From Dama dama (lineage: Eukaryota; Chordata; Mammalia; Artiodactyla; Cervidae): 64,000 bases of DNA. Both the position numbers and the translations under genes were made by a program. The stretch is taken from NCBI RefSeq assembly GCF_033118175.1, contig NC_083685.1, positions 115,972,501 to 116,036,500 on the forward strand, in the 5' to 3' direction. Positions 12,983-23,495 of this stretch are shown piece after piece. A model generated the notes under the pieces. The model was not told where the DNA came from and searched no databases. It saw only the letters and a program-made list of their open reading frames with translations. Position 1 is the first letter of the stretch. Every line of letters starts with the position of its first letter.

Positions 12983-13586
12983 AAAGGTGGCCTTGGGCTA
13001 AATACATTAAAGTAGAAATTTAAAAAATTTTAGAAATGAATGACAGTGAAAACAAAATATATCAAAATACAAAATATGATAAAAACAGTCTTGCAGGAAC
13101 TTTTATAGCATTAAATGCTTTTATTAAAACACAAGGAAATTAAAAATAATTTATCTTAAATGTTCAGCCCATGCAGCTAGCCAGCAGCATAAACAAAACA
13201 GCAAAACAATCACCCTATCCCCAATATAGTAGTCAGGCACTAATGAAACTGGAAATATAAGTTTGCAATACAGAACACACTCATACACAGATTGTTCACA
13301 TAACCAAAACAGTGAATAATAGTTTAATTTAATAAAATATCAATTTATTAACATCTTACTAGCATCACTGTTATTCTTTCCAAACACTGGATAAGGAGAA
13401 AAGGGGCTTCCCCCCTGCCCCGCCCCACAATTGTAGCATTACTTTCCTTGAGTTCACTTTGCTGTTTTGTTGTTTTTATTTATTTAGCTTCATGGGTTGA
13501 ACTAAAAAGGTGAAGTACTGCAGTGTTTCTTGTTTTCTAATATAAACATTTAGACCTATAAATTTTGTGGAGCTTTGGCTTTGCAG

Positions 13587-13655
13587 GATATTGCAGACAC
13601 AAAAACCTCAAGATGGATTTCCAGAAAGTGAATACATTTTACCCAAATCAAGTTG
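13587..13655 (+). CDS. Possible 69-nt linker exon (uncertain)
   Basis: This stretch lies between an acceptor-like ggctttgcag and a donor-like gtatgtg, is a multiple of 3 and, in the phase-1 frame used by every other exon of the gene, is open (contains NLKMDFQKVNTFYP). It sits 94 nt before the exon at 13750. It has no clear EF-hand signature and would make a very short intron, so it may be chance. The other two frames are less favourable: phase 0 hits a stop. Confidence 0.28.
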
Positions 13656-13670
13656 GTATGTGCTTATTTG

Positions 13671-13705
13671 AACAGACTAACTAACAGACTAACTAACAGA
13701 CTAAC
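13671..13705 (+). repeat. Tandem CTAAC-rich array upstream of an acceptor
   Basis: A 12-bp unit (agactaactaac) repeats about 2.6 times and holds five overlapping or adjacent CTAAC motifs, the mammalian branch-point consensus. The nearest adenosine is about 46 nt before the exon at 13750, just beyond the usual branch-point distance. Confidence 0.7.
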
Positions 13706-13749
13706 AAATAAATATCTTCACATTTTGTCATCTTTCTGTTTCTCTCTAG

Positions 13750-13872
13750 GAACAGAAGATCCTTGGAACATTGGTAATAGTGTCTCTGATGGGAAAGTTG
13801 CAGTTAAAGACTTTTTACCTACCTTGGAGAAATCTTTGAGTAAAGAACAACTTAGAAACTCTACAACAGATG
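13750..13872 (+). CDS. EFCAB13: EF-hand repeat exon, A type variant (123 nt)
   Basis: Acceptor tttctctctag and a consensus donor gtgagt bound a 123-nt phase-1 exon. It encodes SDGKVAVKDFLPTLEKSL, an EF-hand loop (D at position 5, G at 6, V at 8, D at 12) running into a helix, then ends with NSTTD, where the next loop would start. It is 21 nt shorter than the usual A exon, losing residues of the entry helix. The B partner expected to its right was not found before 22469. A short tandem array of CTAAC lies 45-75 nt upstream of its acceptor. Confidence 0.75.
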
Positions 13873-14061
13873 GTGAGTACTTCAGTTACCTCTCAGGTTT
13901 CCTCTTTAGAGTATACCTGTTCACACCGACTAAATTTTTTAAAAAAGAGTGAGAATACTGTATGTTTAGGGAGGTTGTTATGAAACTATATTGATATATT
14001 GGTCACTGTGAATTGTTGGAACTTGTTTGGAAAGTGTATGGATATTCTTCTTTATTTGGAG

Positions 14062-14902
14062 AAGAAAGCACAAGCTGGAATTAAGATTGCTGGGAGAAAT
14101 ATCAATAATCTCAGATATGCATATGACACCACCCTTATGGCAGAAAGTGAAGAGGAACTAAAAAGCCTCTTGATGAAAGTGAAAGAGGAGAGTGAAAAAG
14201 TTGGCTTAAAGCTCAACATTCAGAAAACTAAGATCATGGCATCTGGTCCCATCACCTCATGGGAAATAGATGGGGAGACAGTGGAAACAGTGTTAGACTT
14301 TATTTTTTGGGGCTCCAAAATCACTGCAGATGGTGATTGCAGCCATGAAATTAAAAGACACTTACTCCTTGGAAGGAAAGTTATGACCAACCTAGATAGC
14401 ATATTATAAAGCAGAGACATTACTTTGCCAACAAAGGTCCGTCTAGTCAAGGCTATGGCTTTTCCAGTGGTCATGTATGGATGTGAGAGTTGGACTGTGA
14501 AGAAAGCTGAGCACCAAAAAATTGATGCTTTTGAAGTGTGGTGTTGGAGAAGACTCTTGAGAGTCCCTTGGACTGCAAGGAGATCCAACCAGTCCATCCT
14601 GAAGGAGATCAGCCCTGGGTGTTCATTGGAAGGACTGATGCTGAAGCTGAAACTCCAATACTTTGGCCACGTCATGTGAAGAGTTGACTCATTGGAAAAG
14701 ACCCTGATGCTGGGAGGGGTTTGGGGCAGGAGGAGAAGGGGACGACAGAGGATGAGATGGCTGGATGGCATCACCGACTCGATGGGCATGAGTTTGAGTA
14801 AACTCCGGGATTTTGTGCTGGACAGGGAGGCGTGGCGTGCTGCGATTCATGGGGTCGCTAAGAGTCGGACACGACTGAGCGACTGAACTGAACTGAACTG
14901 AA
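14062..14902 (+). repeat. BovB LINE 3' third
   Basis: Sense copy covering the end of the RT domain to the gactgaactgaactgaac terminus. The catalytic box is YAYDTTLMAES where BovB normally has YADD, and there is a stop at 14407, so it is dead. Lies in the intron after the exon at 13750. Confidence 0.9.
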
Positions 14903-16029
14903 CAGAAACAAGTAATCTTGTCCATGTTTTAAAAGCAGATGCTTATTTATTGGAGTGAATGGTCACAATAATACGTATGATAGAGCCCTACTCTTCTACT
15001 TCCCCAACCTTGAATTCTAGAGATAGGGTATTTTTTATAGAAAGAGTTTCATAAACAAGTGTGAATTTGGTGTGAGTTTTTCATAAATACCATTCACTGG
15101 TCTAAGGAAATTGCCTTCTATTCCTTTTTTGCTAGAAAGATTGAATTTATATTTGTTTATTTGGTTTATCATGAATTTTCCAAACAATTCTTATGTATCT
15201 CTTAAGGTAGGTCATCTGAGTTTTCTCTTTTAATTTGTTAGTGTGGTGAATTACAAGAGTTGAATTTTATAATATTAAATGAAACCCGGATTTTTGGGTT
15301 AAACCCATCTTGGTCATGAAATATTATTATTTTAATTTTTCTAATAAAATAGAAATAGAAAATTTTATTTTTGTAAACTTTGTTTACAATTTATTAATCT
15401 CTATTTATGAGTGAGACTAATGATAGTTTTGTTTTCTCGTACTGGCATTGTCAGGCTTCAATGTCAAATTATCCTTGTAGTTTGAAAAGTATTCTTTCTT
15501 TTTCTAAATCCTAAAATAGCTTATGTAACATTGGAATTGCATATTCCTTTCATGTCTAGTGGTAGTCACAAAAGAAGCCATCTGAGCGTTATAGTTGTTT
15601 AGATAGGTTTTTGATTAGTAATTAATCTTTCATGTTATATGATTATTAATTTTTCTTTTATTCTTGAAGTCAATTTTGGTAAATTTTTCCCTAGGAGTTT
15701 GTCTTTTTATATAAAAATTTATTGCTATAATGCTATAAAGTTTTTAATAATAAATTCTTAGTATTTTTGTAGTTATTTATAATATCTACAGTAATACTTC
15801 CATTTCATTCTTCATTTTGGTTATTTTTATGTTTTCCTTTTTAAAATCATTTATGCTAGTGGTTTCCCCAAAAAATTGAAAAAACATTTTTTCTCTTCCT
15901 TTGTCATTTTTGTTCAGTAAAGCATCTCTGTAGGGAGTTGTTCAGTTGAGAAGTCATGTCGGACTTTTTGCAACCCCGTGAACTACAGCACACACAGATG
16001 GTAAAGAATCTGCCTGTAATGCAGAAGAC
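14903..16029 (-). repeat. Old L1, antisense, plus SINE scraps
   Basis: From about 15050 the text is reversed L1 ORF2 (taatttgttagtgtggtga, aaacccatcttggtcatga). 15943-16029 holds two diverged SINE scraps in opposite orientations. No B-type exon, which would be expected in this intron, was found. Confidence 0.6.
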
Positions 16030-16637
16030 CTGGATTCCACTTTCTAACTCATTTCACAGAGCCACGATCACCCTGATACCAAAACTAGACAAGTTCAGTT
16101 CAGTTCAGTAGCTCAGTTGTGTCCAACTCTTTGCGACCCCATGGACTGCAGCACGCCAGGCATCCCTGTCCATCACCAACTCCCAGAACTTGCTCAAACT
16201 CATGTCCATTGAGTTGGTTATGCCATCCAACCATCTCATCCTCTGTTGTCCCCTTCTCCTCTTGCTGTCAATCTTTCCCAGCATCAGAGTCTTTCCCAAT
16301 GAGTCAGTCCTTTGCATCAGCAGGTGAAAGTATTGGAGCTTCAGTTTCAGCATCAGTCCTTCCAGTGAATATTCAGGACTGAGTTCCTTTAGGATGGACT
16401 TGTTGGATCTCCCTGCAGTCCAAGGGACTCGCAAGAGTCTTCTCCAACATGAGAGTTCAAAAGTGTCAATTCTTCGGCGCTCAGCTTTCTTTATAGTCCA
16501 AGTCTCACATCCATGCATGACTACTGGAAAAGCGATACCTTTGACTAGACAGACCTTTGTCGACAAAGTAATGTCTCTGCTTTTTAATATGCTATCTAGG
16601 TTGGTTATAGCTTTTCTTCCAAGGAACAAGCATCTTT

Positions 16638-16708
16638 TAATTTCATGGCTACAGAAGACGAGGTGGCCGAGTGGTTAAGGCGATGGACTGCTAATTTCAT
16701 GGCTACAG
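16638..16708 (+). repeat. Target-site duplications around the tRNA half insertion
   Basis: The 17-mer taatttcatggctacag occurs at 16638-16654 and again at 16692-16708, exactly flanking 37 inserted bases. In uninterrupted BovB copies (for example near 19840) this motif occurs once. Confidence 0.9.
16657..16691 (+). pseudogene. tRNA-Ser(GCT) 5' half, tailless retropseudogene
   Basis: The 35 bases start gacgaggtggccgagtgg and run through the acceptor strand, D arm (gtggttaaggc) and 5' anticodon stem to ctgc; with the shared taat of the duplication the anticodon loop ctgctaa is completed. The molecule stops inside the anticodon loop, has no CCA or A-tail, and is preceded by two extra A. It is a retroposed tRNA fragment, not a functional gene. 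Confidence 0.88.
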
Positions 16709-18318
16709 TCACCATCTGCAGTTATTTCGCAGCCTCAAAAATAAAGTCTGTTACTGTTTCCATTGTTTTCCCATCTATTTGCCATGAAGTGATGAGACCA
16801 GATGCCATGATGTTAGTTTTTTGACTGTTGAGTTTTAAGCCAGCTTTTTCAGTCTCTTCTTTCAGTTTCATCAAAAGCTCTTCAGTTCCTCGTCACTTTC
16901 TGCCGTAAGGGTGGTGTCATCTGCATATCTGAGGTTATTGATATTTCTCCTGGCAACTTGCTTCCAGCTTGTGATTCATTCAGCCCAGCATTTCGCATGA
17001 TGTACTTTGCATATAAGTTAAATAAGCAGGGTGACAATATACAGCCTTGATGTACTCCTTTCCCAATTTGTAACCAGTCCATTGTTCCTTGTTTGCTTCT
17101 AACTGTTGCTTCTTGACCTGCATACAGATTTCTTAGGAGGCAGGTCAGGTGGTCTGGTATTCCCATCTCTTTAAGAATTTTCCACGGTTTGTTGTGCACC
17201 ACACAGTCAGAGGCTTTGGCATAGTCAATAAAGCAGAAGTAGATGTTTTTCTGGAACTCTCTTGCTTTTCCTATGATCTACCAGATGTTGGCAATTTGAT
17301 CTCTGGTTCCTCTGCCTTTTCTAAATCCAGCTTGAACATCTGGAAGTTCAATCTAAGTTGACCTGGTTGGAGAATTTTGAGCCTTACTTTGTCTAGCATA
17401 TGAGATGAGTGCAATTGTGCAGTACTTTGAACATTCTTTGGCTTTGCCTTTCTTTGGGATTGGGATGAAAACTGACCTTGTCCAGTCCTGTGGCCACTAC
17501 TGAATTTTCCAAATTTGCTGGCATATTGAGTGCAACATTTTCACGGCATCATCTTTTAGGATTTGAAATAGCTCAGCTGGAATTCCATCACCTCCACTAG
17601 CTTTGTTCCTAGTGATGCTTCCTAAGGACCACTTGACTTTGCACTATATCTGTCTCTAGGTGAGTGATCATATCTTCGTGGTTATCTGGGTCATGAAGAT
17701 CTTTTTTGTATTGTTCTATGTATTCTTGCCACCTTTTCTTAATATCTTCTGCTTCTGTTAGGTCCATACCATTTCTGTCCTTTTTTGTGCCCATCTTTGC
17801 ATGAAATGTTCCCTTGGTAACTCTAATTTTCTTAAAGAGATTTCTAGTCTTTCCCATTCTGTTGTTTCCCTCTATTTCTTTGCATTGATAACTGAGGAAG
17901 GCTTTCTTATATCTCCTTGCTATTCTTTGGAACTCTGCGTTCAGATGGGTATATCTTTCCCTTTCTCCTTTGCCTTTAGTTTCTCTTCTTTTCTCAGTTA
18001 TTTGTAAGGCCTCCTTAGACAACCATTTTGCCTTTTTGCACTGAAGAAGGGACTGGCAAACCACTTCAATATTCCTGCCTTGAGAACCCCATGAACTGTA
18101 TGAAAAGGCGAAAAACCAGACAAAGATACCACAAAAAAGAAAATTATAGTCAAATATCTGTGAGAAATATAAATTCAAAAATCCTCAACCCAATATTAGC
18201 AAAATAAATACAATGATATATTAAAAGGATCATTCACCATGACCTAGTGAAATTTATTCCAGGGATTCAAGGATGGTTAAATGTCTGCAAGTCAATCAAC
18301 ATGATGCATACTACCTTG

Positions 18319-18561
18319 TGTGCTGTGCCGTGCTAAGTCACTTCAGTCATGTCCGACTCTGTGATCCCATGGACTGTAGTCCACCAGGCTCCTCTGTCCA
18401 TGGGATTCTCCAGGCAAGAAGACTGAAGTGGGTGCCATGCTCTCCTCCAGGGGATGTTCCCAACCCAGGGATCAAACCTGCGTCTCTTGTCTCCTGCATT
18501 GGTAGGGTTTTGTTCTTCTTCTTTTTTTTTTTTTTACCACTAGCACCACCTGAGAAAACCT
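18319..18561 (-). repeat. Bov-tA SINE in old L1
   Basis: Antisense copy from gtgctaagtcacttcagtc to caccacctgag, with an internal T-rich expansion near 18510-18535. Confidence 0.85.
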
Positions 18562-18699
18562 GATACACCACCTTAATGAAGGATAAAAAATATGTGAGCA
18601 TCTCAATAGATACAGAAAAAGCATTTGTAAAGTCAGTGATCATTTATGATAAAAACTCTTAGTAAAGTGGGCATAGAAGGAATGTACCTCAACATAATG

Positions 18700-18780
18700 T
18701 TCCCTTGGTATCTCTAATTTTCTTAAAGAGATCTCTAGTCTTTCCCATTCTATTGTTTTCCTCTATTTCTTTGCATTGAT
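18700..18780 (-). repeat. 81-bp internal BovB patch in old L1
   Basis: Nearly identical to the antisense BovB at about 17808-17889, with neither BovB end present. The six bases ataatg occur on both sides (18694-18699 and 18779-18784), where the L1 should read straight through. Confidence 0.8.
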
Positions 18781-18921
18781 AATGAAGGCTATATATGAGA
18801 AACCCACAGCTTTTATTGTACTCAATGGTGAAAAACTAAAAACTATTCCTTTAAAATCAGGAATAAGATAATGATGCCACTCTTATCCAACACAGTATTG
18901 GAAATCTTAACTACAGCAATT

Positions 18922-20371
18922 CAATTCAGTTCGGTTCAGTTCAGTTGCTCAGTCATGTCTGACTCTTTGCAGCCCCATGGACTGCAGCACACCAGGCTTC
19001 CCTGTCCATCACCAACTCCCAGAACTTGCTCAGACTCATGTCCATTGAGTCGGTTATGCCATCCAGCCATCTCATCCTCTGTCGTCCACTTCTCCTCCCA
19101 CCTTCAATCTTTCTCAGAATCAGGGTCTTTTCTTTTTTTTTTTTTTCCATTTATTTTTATTAGTTGGAGGCTAATTACTTTACAATATTGTAGTGGTTTT
19201 TGCCATACATTGACATGAATCAGTCATGGATTTACATGTGTTCCCCATCCCGATCCCCCCTCCCACCACCCTCTCCATCCCATCCCTCTGGGTCTTCCCA
19301 GTGCACCAGCCCTGAGCACTTGTCTCATGCATCCATCCTGGACTGGTGATCTGTTTCACATTTGATAGTATACTTGTTTCAATGCTATTCTCTCAGAACA
19401 TCCCACCCTCGCCTTCTCCCACAGAGTCCAAAAGTCTGTTCTATACATCTGTGTTTCTTTTTCTGTTTTGCATATAGGGTTATTGTTACCATCTTTTTAA
19501 ATTTGAATCAGTTCTTCACATCAGATGGCCAAAGTATTGAAGTTTCAGCTTTAGCATCAGTCCTTCCAATAAATATTCGGGACTGATTTCCTTTAGATGG
19601 ACTGGTTGGGTCTCCTTGCAGTCCAAGGGACTCTAAGAGTCTTCTCCAACACACAGTTCAAAAGCATCAGTTCTTTGGTGTTCAGCTTTCTTTGTAGTCC
19701 AACTCTCACATCCATACATGACTACTGGAAAAGCCATAGCTTTGACTAGATGGACCTTTGTTGGCAAAGTAATGTCTCTGCTTTTTAATGTGTTGTCTAG
19801 ATTGGCCATAACTTTTCTTCCAAGGAAGAAGTGTCTTTTAATTTCATGGCTGCAGTCACCATCTGCAGTGATTTTGGAGCCCAAGTAAAAGTCTCCCACT
19901 CTTTCGATTGTTTCTTCATCTATTTCTTATGTAGTGATGGGACCAGATGCCATGATCTTAGTTTTCTGAATGTTGAGTTTAAAGCCAACTTTTTCACTCT
20001 CCTTTTTCACTTTTATCAAGAGGCTCTTTAGTTCTTCTTTGCTTTCTGCCATAAGAGTGGTATCATCTGCGTTTTGATATTTCTCCCAGCAATGTTGATT
20101 CCAGCTTGTGCTTCATCCAGCCCGGCGTTTCTCATGATGTACTCTGCATATAAGTTAAATAATCAGGATGACAATATACAGCCTTGACATACTCCTTTCT
20201 CTATTTGGAACCAGTCTGTTTTTCCATGTCCAGTTTCTAACTGTTGCTTCTTGACCTGCATACAGATTTCTCAGGAGTCAGGTCATGTGGTCTGGTATTC
20301 CCATCTCTTTAAGAATTTTCCACAGTTTGTTGTGATCCGCACAGTCAAAGGGTTTTGCATAGTCAAGAAAG
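18922..20371 (-). repeat. BovB LINE, antisense, split by a young L1 tail
   Basis: Reversed BovB from its terminus to the RT region. The imperfect 11-bp duplication ctacagcaatt / ctatagcaatt flanks it in the old L1. An L1 tail occupies 19133-19504. Confidence 0.88.
19133..19504 (-). mobile_element. Bovid L1 3' tail nested in BovB
   Basis: T-rich run at left, then the reversed L1 3' UTR (catccctctgggtcttccc). BovB text resumes right after it (agttcttcacatcag). Severely 5'-truncated (about 370 bp). Confidence 0.88.
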
Positions 20372-20689
20372 CTATAGCAATTAGGCAAGAAATAAATAAA
20401 AGGGATCCATATTGGAAAGAAAGAAGTAAAACAGTCACTATTTGGGGATGATATGATTTTATATATAGAAAACCCTAAATACTCTACCAAAAAAACTATT
20501 AGAAATGATAAACAAATTGGCAGGGTACAAAACCAATATGAAAAAAAGTCTAAAATTTTCAAATCCAGGAGTCTAACTCTACACAGTGATCTAGTAACAT
20601 TGGTCACAGAGAAGAACAAAGGAGTAAGAGCATACATTGGAGAATGGATAGTTTCATCTTCAATAAATGCTGTTGGAAAAACTGGACAG

Positions 20690-20716
20690 CCACACACACA
20701 CACACATACACACAAA
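20690..20716. repeat. (CA)n microsatellite
   Basis: CA tract with one ta interruption inside the old L1. Confidence 0.85.
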
Positions 20717-21477
20717 TAAAACTAGACAACTATCTCACACAACAGACAAACATGATTTTAAGTCCTGAAGCTATAAAAACTCCTAAAAGAAAACATAGGC
20801 AGTTCATTCTTTGACATGTCTTATCAATATCTTTTTGGATATTTGTTCCTAGGCACGAAAAACAAAAGCAAAAATGAACTAATAGGACAACATCAGACTA
20901 AAAAGTTTCTTCACAGCAAAGGAAACCATCAACAAAACTAAAAGACAACCTACCAAATGGGAGTAGATATTTACCCATGTGATATCTGATAAGGAGTTAA
21001 TATCCAAAATATATAAGTAACTTACACAATTCAACAACAATAACAAAAACTGATCTAAAAAATGGGAGAGAAGTCAAATAGACATTTTCCCAAAGAAGAC
21101 AGGCAAATAGCCAAGAGGCACATGAAAAAAATGTTCAGCATCACTTATTATTAGGAAAATGTAAAACTTCCCACCTGTTAGAGTACCCATTATAAAAAAG
21201 ACAAGAAATAAAAGGTGTTGGTGAGAAAGTGGTGAAATATTTATTGGTGGTAAAGCCACTGTGGAAAAAAAGTATGAAGATTCCTCAAAAAAATTAATAA
21301 TTGAACTACTATATGATCCAGCTGTACCACTTCTGGGTATTTATTCAAAGTGTATAAAAACTAATTCACAAAGGCATATGCATCCCCTAAGTTCATCACA
21401 ACATTATTTAAATTAGCCAAGATATGAAAACAACTCAAATGCCCATCAATGGATGAATGGATAAAGAACGTGTGATA

Positions 21478-21515
21478 CACACACACACACAGACACACGC
21501 ACACACACATACAGG
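21478..21515. repeat. (CA)n tract, interrupted
   Basis: CA repeats broken by ag, cg and ta units, within the old L1 3' part. Confidence 0.85.
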
Positions 21516-21960
21516 AATACTATTCAGCCATAAAAAAGAAAAATAATGCCGTTTTGCAGCAACATGGATGGACCTTGAGATTATCATACTAAGTGAAGTA
21601 AGTCAGAAAGAGAAAGACTAATATATCATATGATATCACTTATATGTGGAAGCTAAAGAAAAATACAAATAAACTTATTTACAAAAGTTAAGTAAATTCA
21701 CAGACATAGAAAACAAGCATGGTTACTGAAGTGGAGGTGGGGGATACATTAGGAGTTTTAGATTAAAATATGCCCACTGCTATATATAAAATAGATAACC
21801 AACAGAGATCTACTGTATAGTATAGGGAACTAAACTCAATATCTTATAATAACCTATAAGGGAAAAGAATATATAAAAGCAATGTATGTATATATATTGA
21901 ATAATAGTGGGATTTAAAAAAATTTTGCAGAAACCAAACTTTTGCCCAACTAGGGATGCT

Positions 21961-22283
21961 GGGCTTTCCTGGTAGCCCAGCTGGTAAAGAATCTTCCTGC
22001 AATGCAGGAGACCCCATTTTGATTCCTGGGTCAAGAAGATCCCCTGGAGAAGGGATAGGCTACCCACTCCAGTATTCTTGGCTTTCTTGGTGGCTCAGAT
22101 AGTAGAGAGTTCACCTGCAATGTGGAAGACCTGGGTTCAACCCCTGGGTTGGGATAATCCTCTGGAGGAGGGCATGGCAACCCACTGCAGTATTCTTGCT
22201 GGAGAATCCCCATGGACAGAGGAGCCTGGTGGGCTACAGTCCAGGGGGTTGCAAAGAGTCAGACACGACTGAGCGACTAAGTA
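21961..22283 (+). repeat. Two Bov-tA SINEs in tandem
   Basis: A first copy (gggctttcctggtagcccag) stops at agtattcttg (22079) and a second, complete one (ggctttcttggtggctcag) follows at once and ends gactgagcgactaag. This is the dimer-like arrangement seen again at 63727-64000. Confidence 0.88.
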
Positions 22284-22468
22284 CTGCACAGTGATGTTAA
22301 ATTTTGCTTATTGATTAATTGGCTTCTAAAAGCAAAGCCCATTGATATGTTTTAAAAACTTTTAAACTCAGAATTCCTTCTGTAATACACCTAAGCTGTG
22401 TGCAAGCTAGGATGTTAACTTTTTACGCAAACTTCATCATATGTTCTCTGTTCTTCATGTGTTTAAAG

Positions 22469-22612
22469 ATTTATATAAAGAGATTACAACTCTTGAAAAG
22501 ATCAGAAATGATAAGATGCCTATAAATAAACTGAGCTCCCAACTCTTGAGTGCTGGAGTTCCTTTAAGCAACAAGGCATTCCAGGAGATTCTGAATGAAA
22601 CATCTACTGATG
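22469..22612 (+). CDS. EFCAB13: EF-hand repeat exon, A type (144 nt)
   Basis: Acceptor cttcatgtgtttaaag, donor gtgagt, phase 1 at both ends. The frame gives an entry helix, then KMPINKLSSQLLSAGVPLSN, then a second helix ending in NETSTD. The hydrophobic spacing matches the exon at 36131 almost position for position. The loop has lost most acidic ligands. It pairs with the B exon at 23070. Confidence 0.82.
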
Positions 22613-23069
22613 GTGAGTTTTTTGAAAGCACAGTCTGTACTGAGCTTTATGAAACCTTAGTTTTACTGTGTACATGGGATATCTGTTGTGTGTGTGTATA
22701 TTTTAGACAAACTAGTTCTTAGAAGTATAATGAGAACATAGGCATATTGAAAACCAATTAAAATTAGCTTTTTCTGGAAATATTTTCTGGAAATATTTTT
22801 AAGATATATCTGTTTATCTGGCATCAAATCTGTAAAATATATATATCAATATTTAATTATTTAAGCTGAATAAGTTAATATAATTAGATTTTCCCCCTTC
22901 CTTTGAGAGAAAAGATTATGGGTAAAAGTGTTTTAAATTAATTGGTTTTTATCCAACTACTTTTCAGAAATTATAAAATTTGTTCACCCACCTCTCTCTT
23001 TTATAGTTATTTAATAATTATTAGCATTTACAACTTGCCATTTCATAACCCTTATACTTTACTTTTTAG
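22613..23069. other. Intron, nothing recognised
   Basis: Short AT-rich intron between the A and B exons at 22469 and 23070; only the donor and acceptor signals stand out. Confidence 0.6.
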
Positions 23070-23141
23070 AAACTGGTGAAGTAAATCTCAAACAAATTTT
23101 GGAAACTTTTAACACAAGTAAGCCAGTTTCTGAATTTAAAG
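23070..23141 (+). CDS. EFCAB13: EF-hand repeat exon, B type (72 nt)
   Basis: Acceptor actttttag and strong donor gtgagt, phase 1. It reads TGEVNLKQILETF, the G-x-V-(N/D)-L-K core of the second EF-hand loop plus helix. Position 12 is Q instead of an acidic residue, so it should not bind calcium in the usual way. Follows its A partner after only 457 nt, one of the shorter introns of the gene. Confidence 0.82.
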
Positions 23142-23495
23142 GTGAGTAATAACTCTTTCCTTTTAGATATTTGTCATAGTTTGCATTGTATTTTGTCATT
23201 ATTATTATTATTAAGTGCTGTTGTGAGTTATAAATGGCGTACAAATCAACTGTATATTTTTATGATTAAAGTGCACAATTTGATAAGTTTTGACATAAAC
23301 ATATACTTATGGAAACTGTCATCACAATCAGTAGTGAGCACATTTAACCCCTAAATTTCCCCACGTCACTTTGTAATCTCTCCTGCCTTTCCATATCCTT
23401 CTTCTTCCCATCCCCAGGCAAGCACTGATGTACTTTCTGTCAGTAGATATTTGTTAGCATACCCAGAGTTTTATACAAATGGAGTACTCTTTTTT

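Larger units (their letters stand above)
12291..13586. other. AT-rich intron, degenerate L1-like, with one SINE
   Basis: Outside the CA repeat and the SINE listed separately, the text is AT-rich with L1-like phrases (gcattaaatgcttttattaaaac) but too decayed to assign. No exon seen. Confidence 0.4.
16093..18111 (-). repeat. BovB LINE, antisense, with inverted 5' end
   Basis: Starts with the reversed terminus (gttcagttcagttcag) and runs about 1.95 kb up through the RT domain. At 18040 the text flips to sense BovB 5' sequence (18041-18111, ctgaagaagggactggcaaa), the twin-priming pattern. Flanks aaactagacaag and aaaccagacaaag look like target-site duplications in the old L1. It is interrupted by the tRNA fragment at 16657. 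Confidence 0.88.
16030..21890 (+). repeat. Old L1 split by at least five later insertions
   Basis: L1 ORF2 and 3' UTR segments at 16030-16092, 18112-18318, 18562-18699, 18781-18921 and 20372-21890 read in order on the + strand (caccctgataccaaaactag ... gatgatatgattttatatat ... ggatggaccttgagattatc). Between them lie two BovBs, a SINE and a short BovB patch. No intact frame. Confidence 0.8.

Noticed and set aside
13671..13705. CRISPR-like or other direct-repeat array
   Set aside because: The unit is 12 bp with no spacers, in a mammalian intron.
14220..14789. 189-codon antisense frame and similar frames at 35084 and 41226
   Set aside because: These are reverse-strand shadows of BovB, recurring wherever BovB occurs.
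16657..16691. Functional tRNA-Ser gene
   Set aside because: Only the 5' half is present; the 3' anticodon stem, variable arm, T arm and B box are missing.
17609..18178. 189-codon antisense frame
   Set aside because: Read-through of antisense BovB ORF, the inverted BovB piece and flanking old L1; no host homology.
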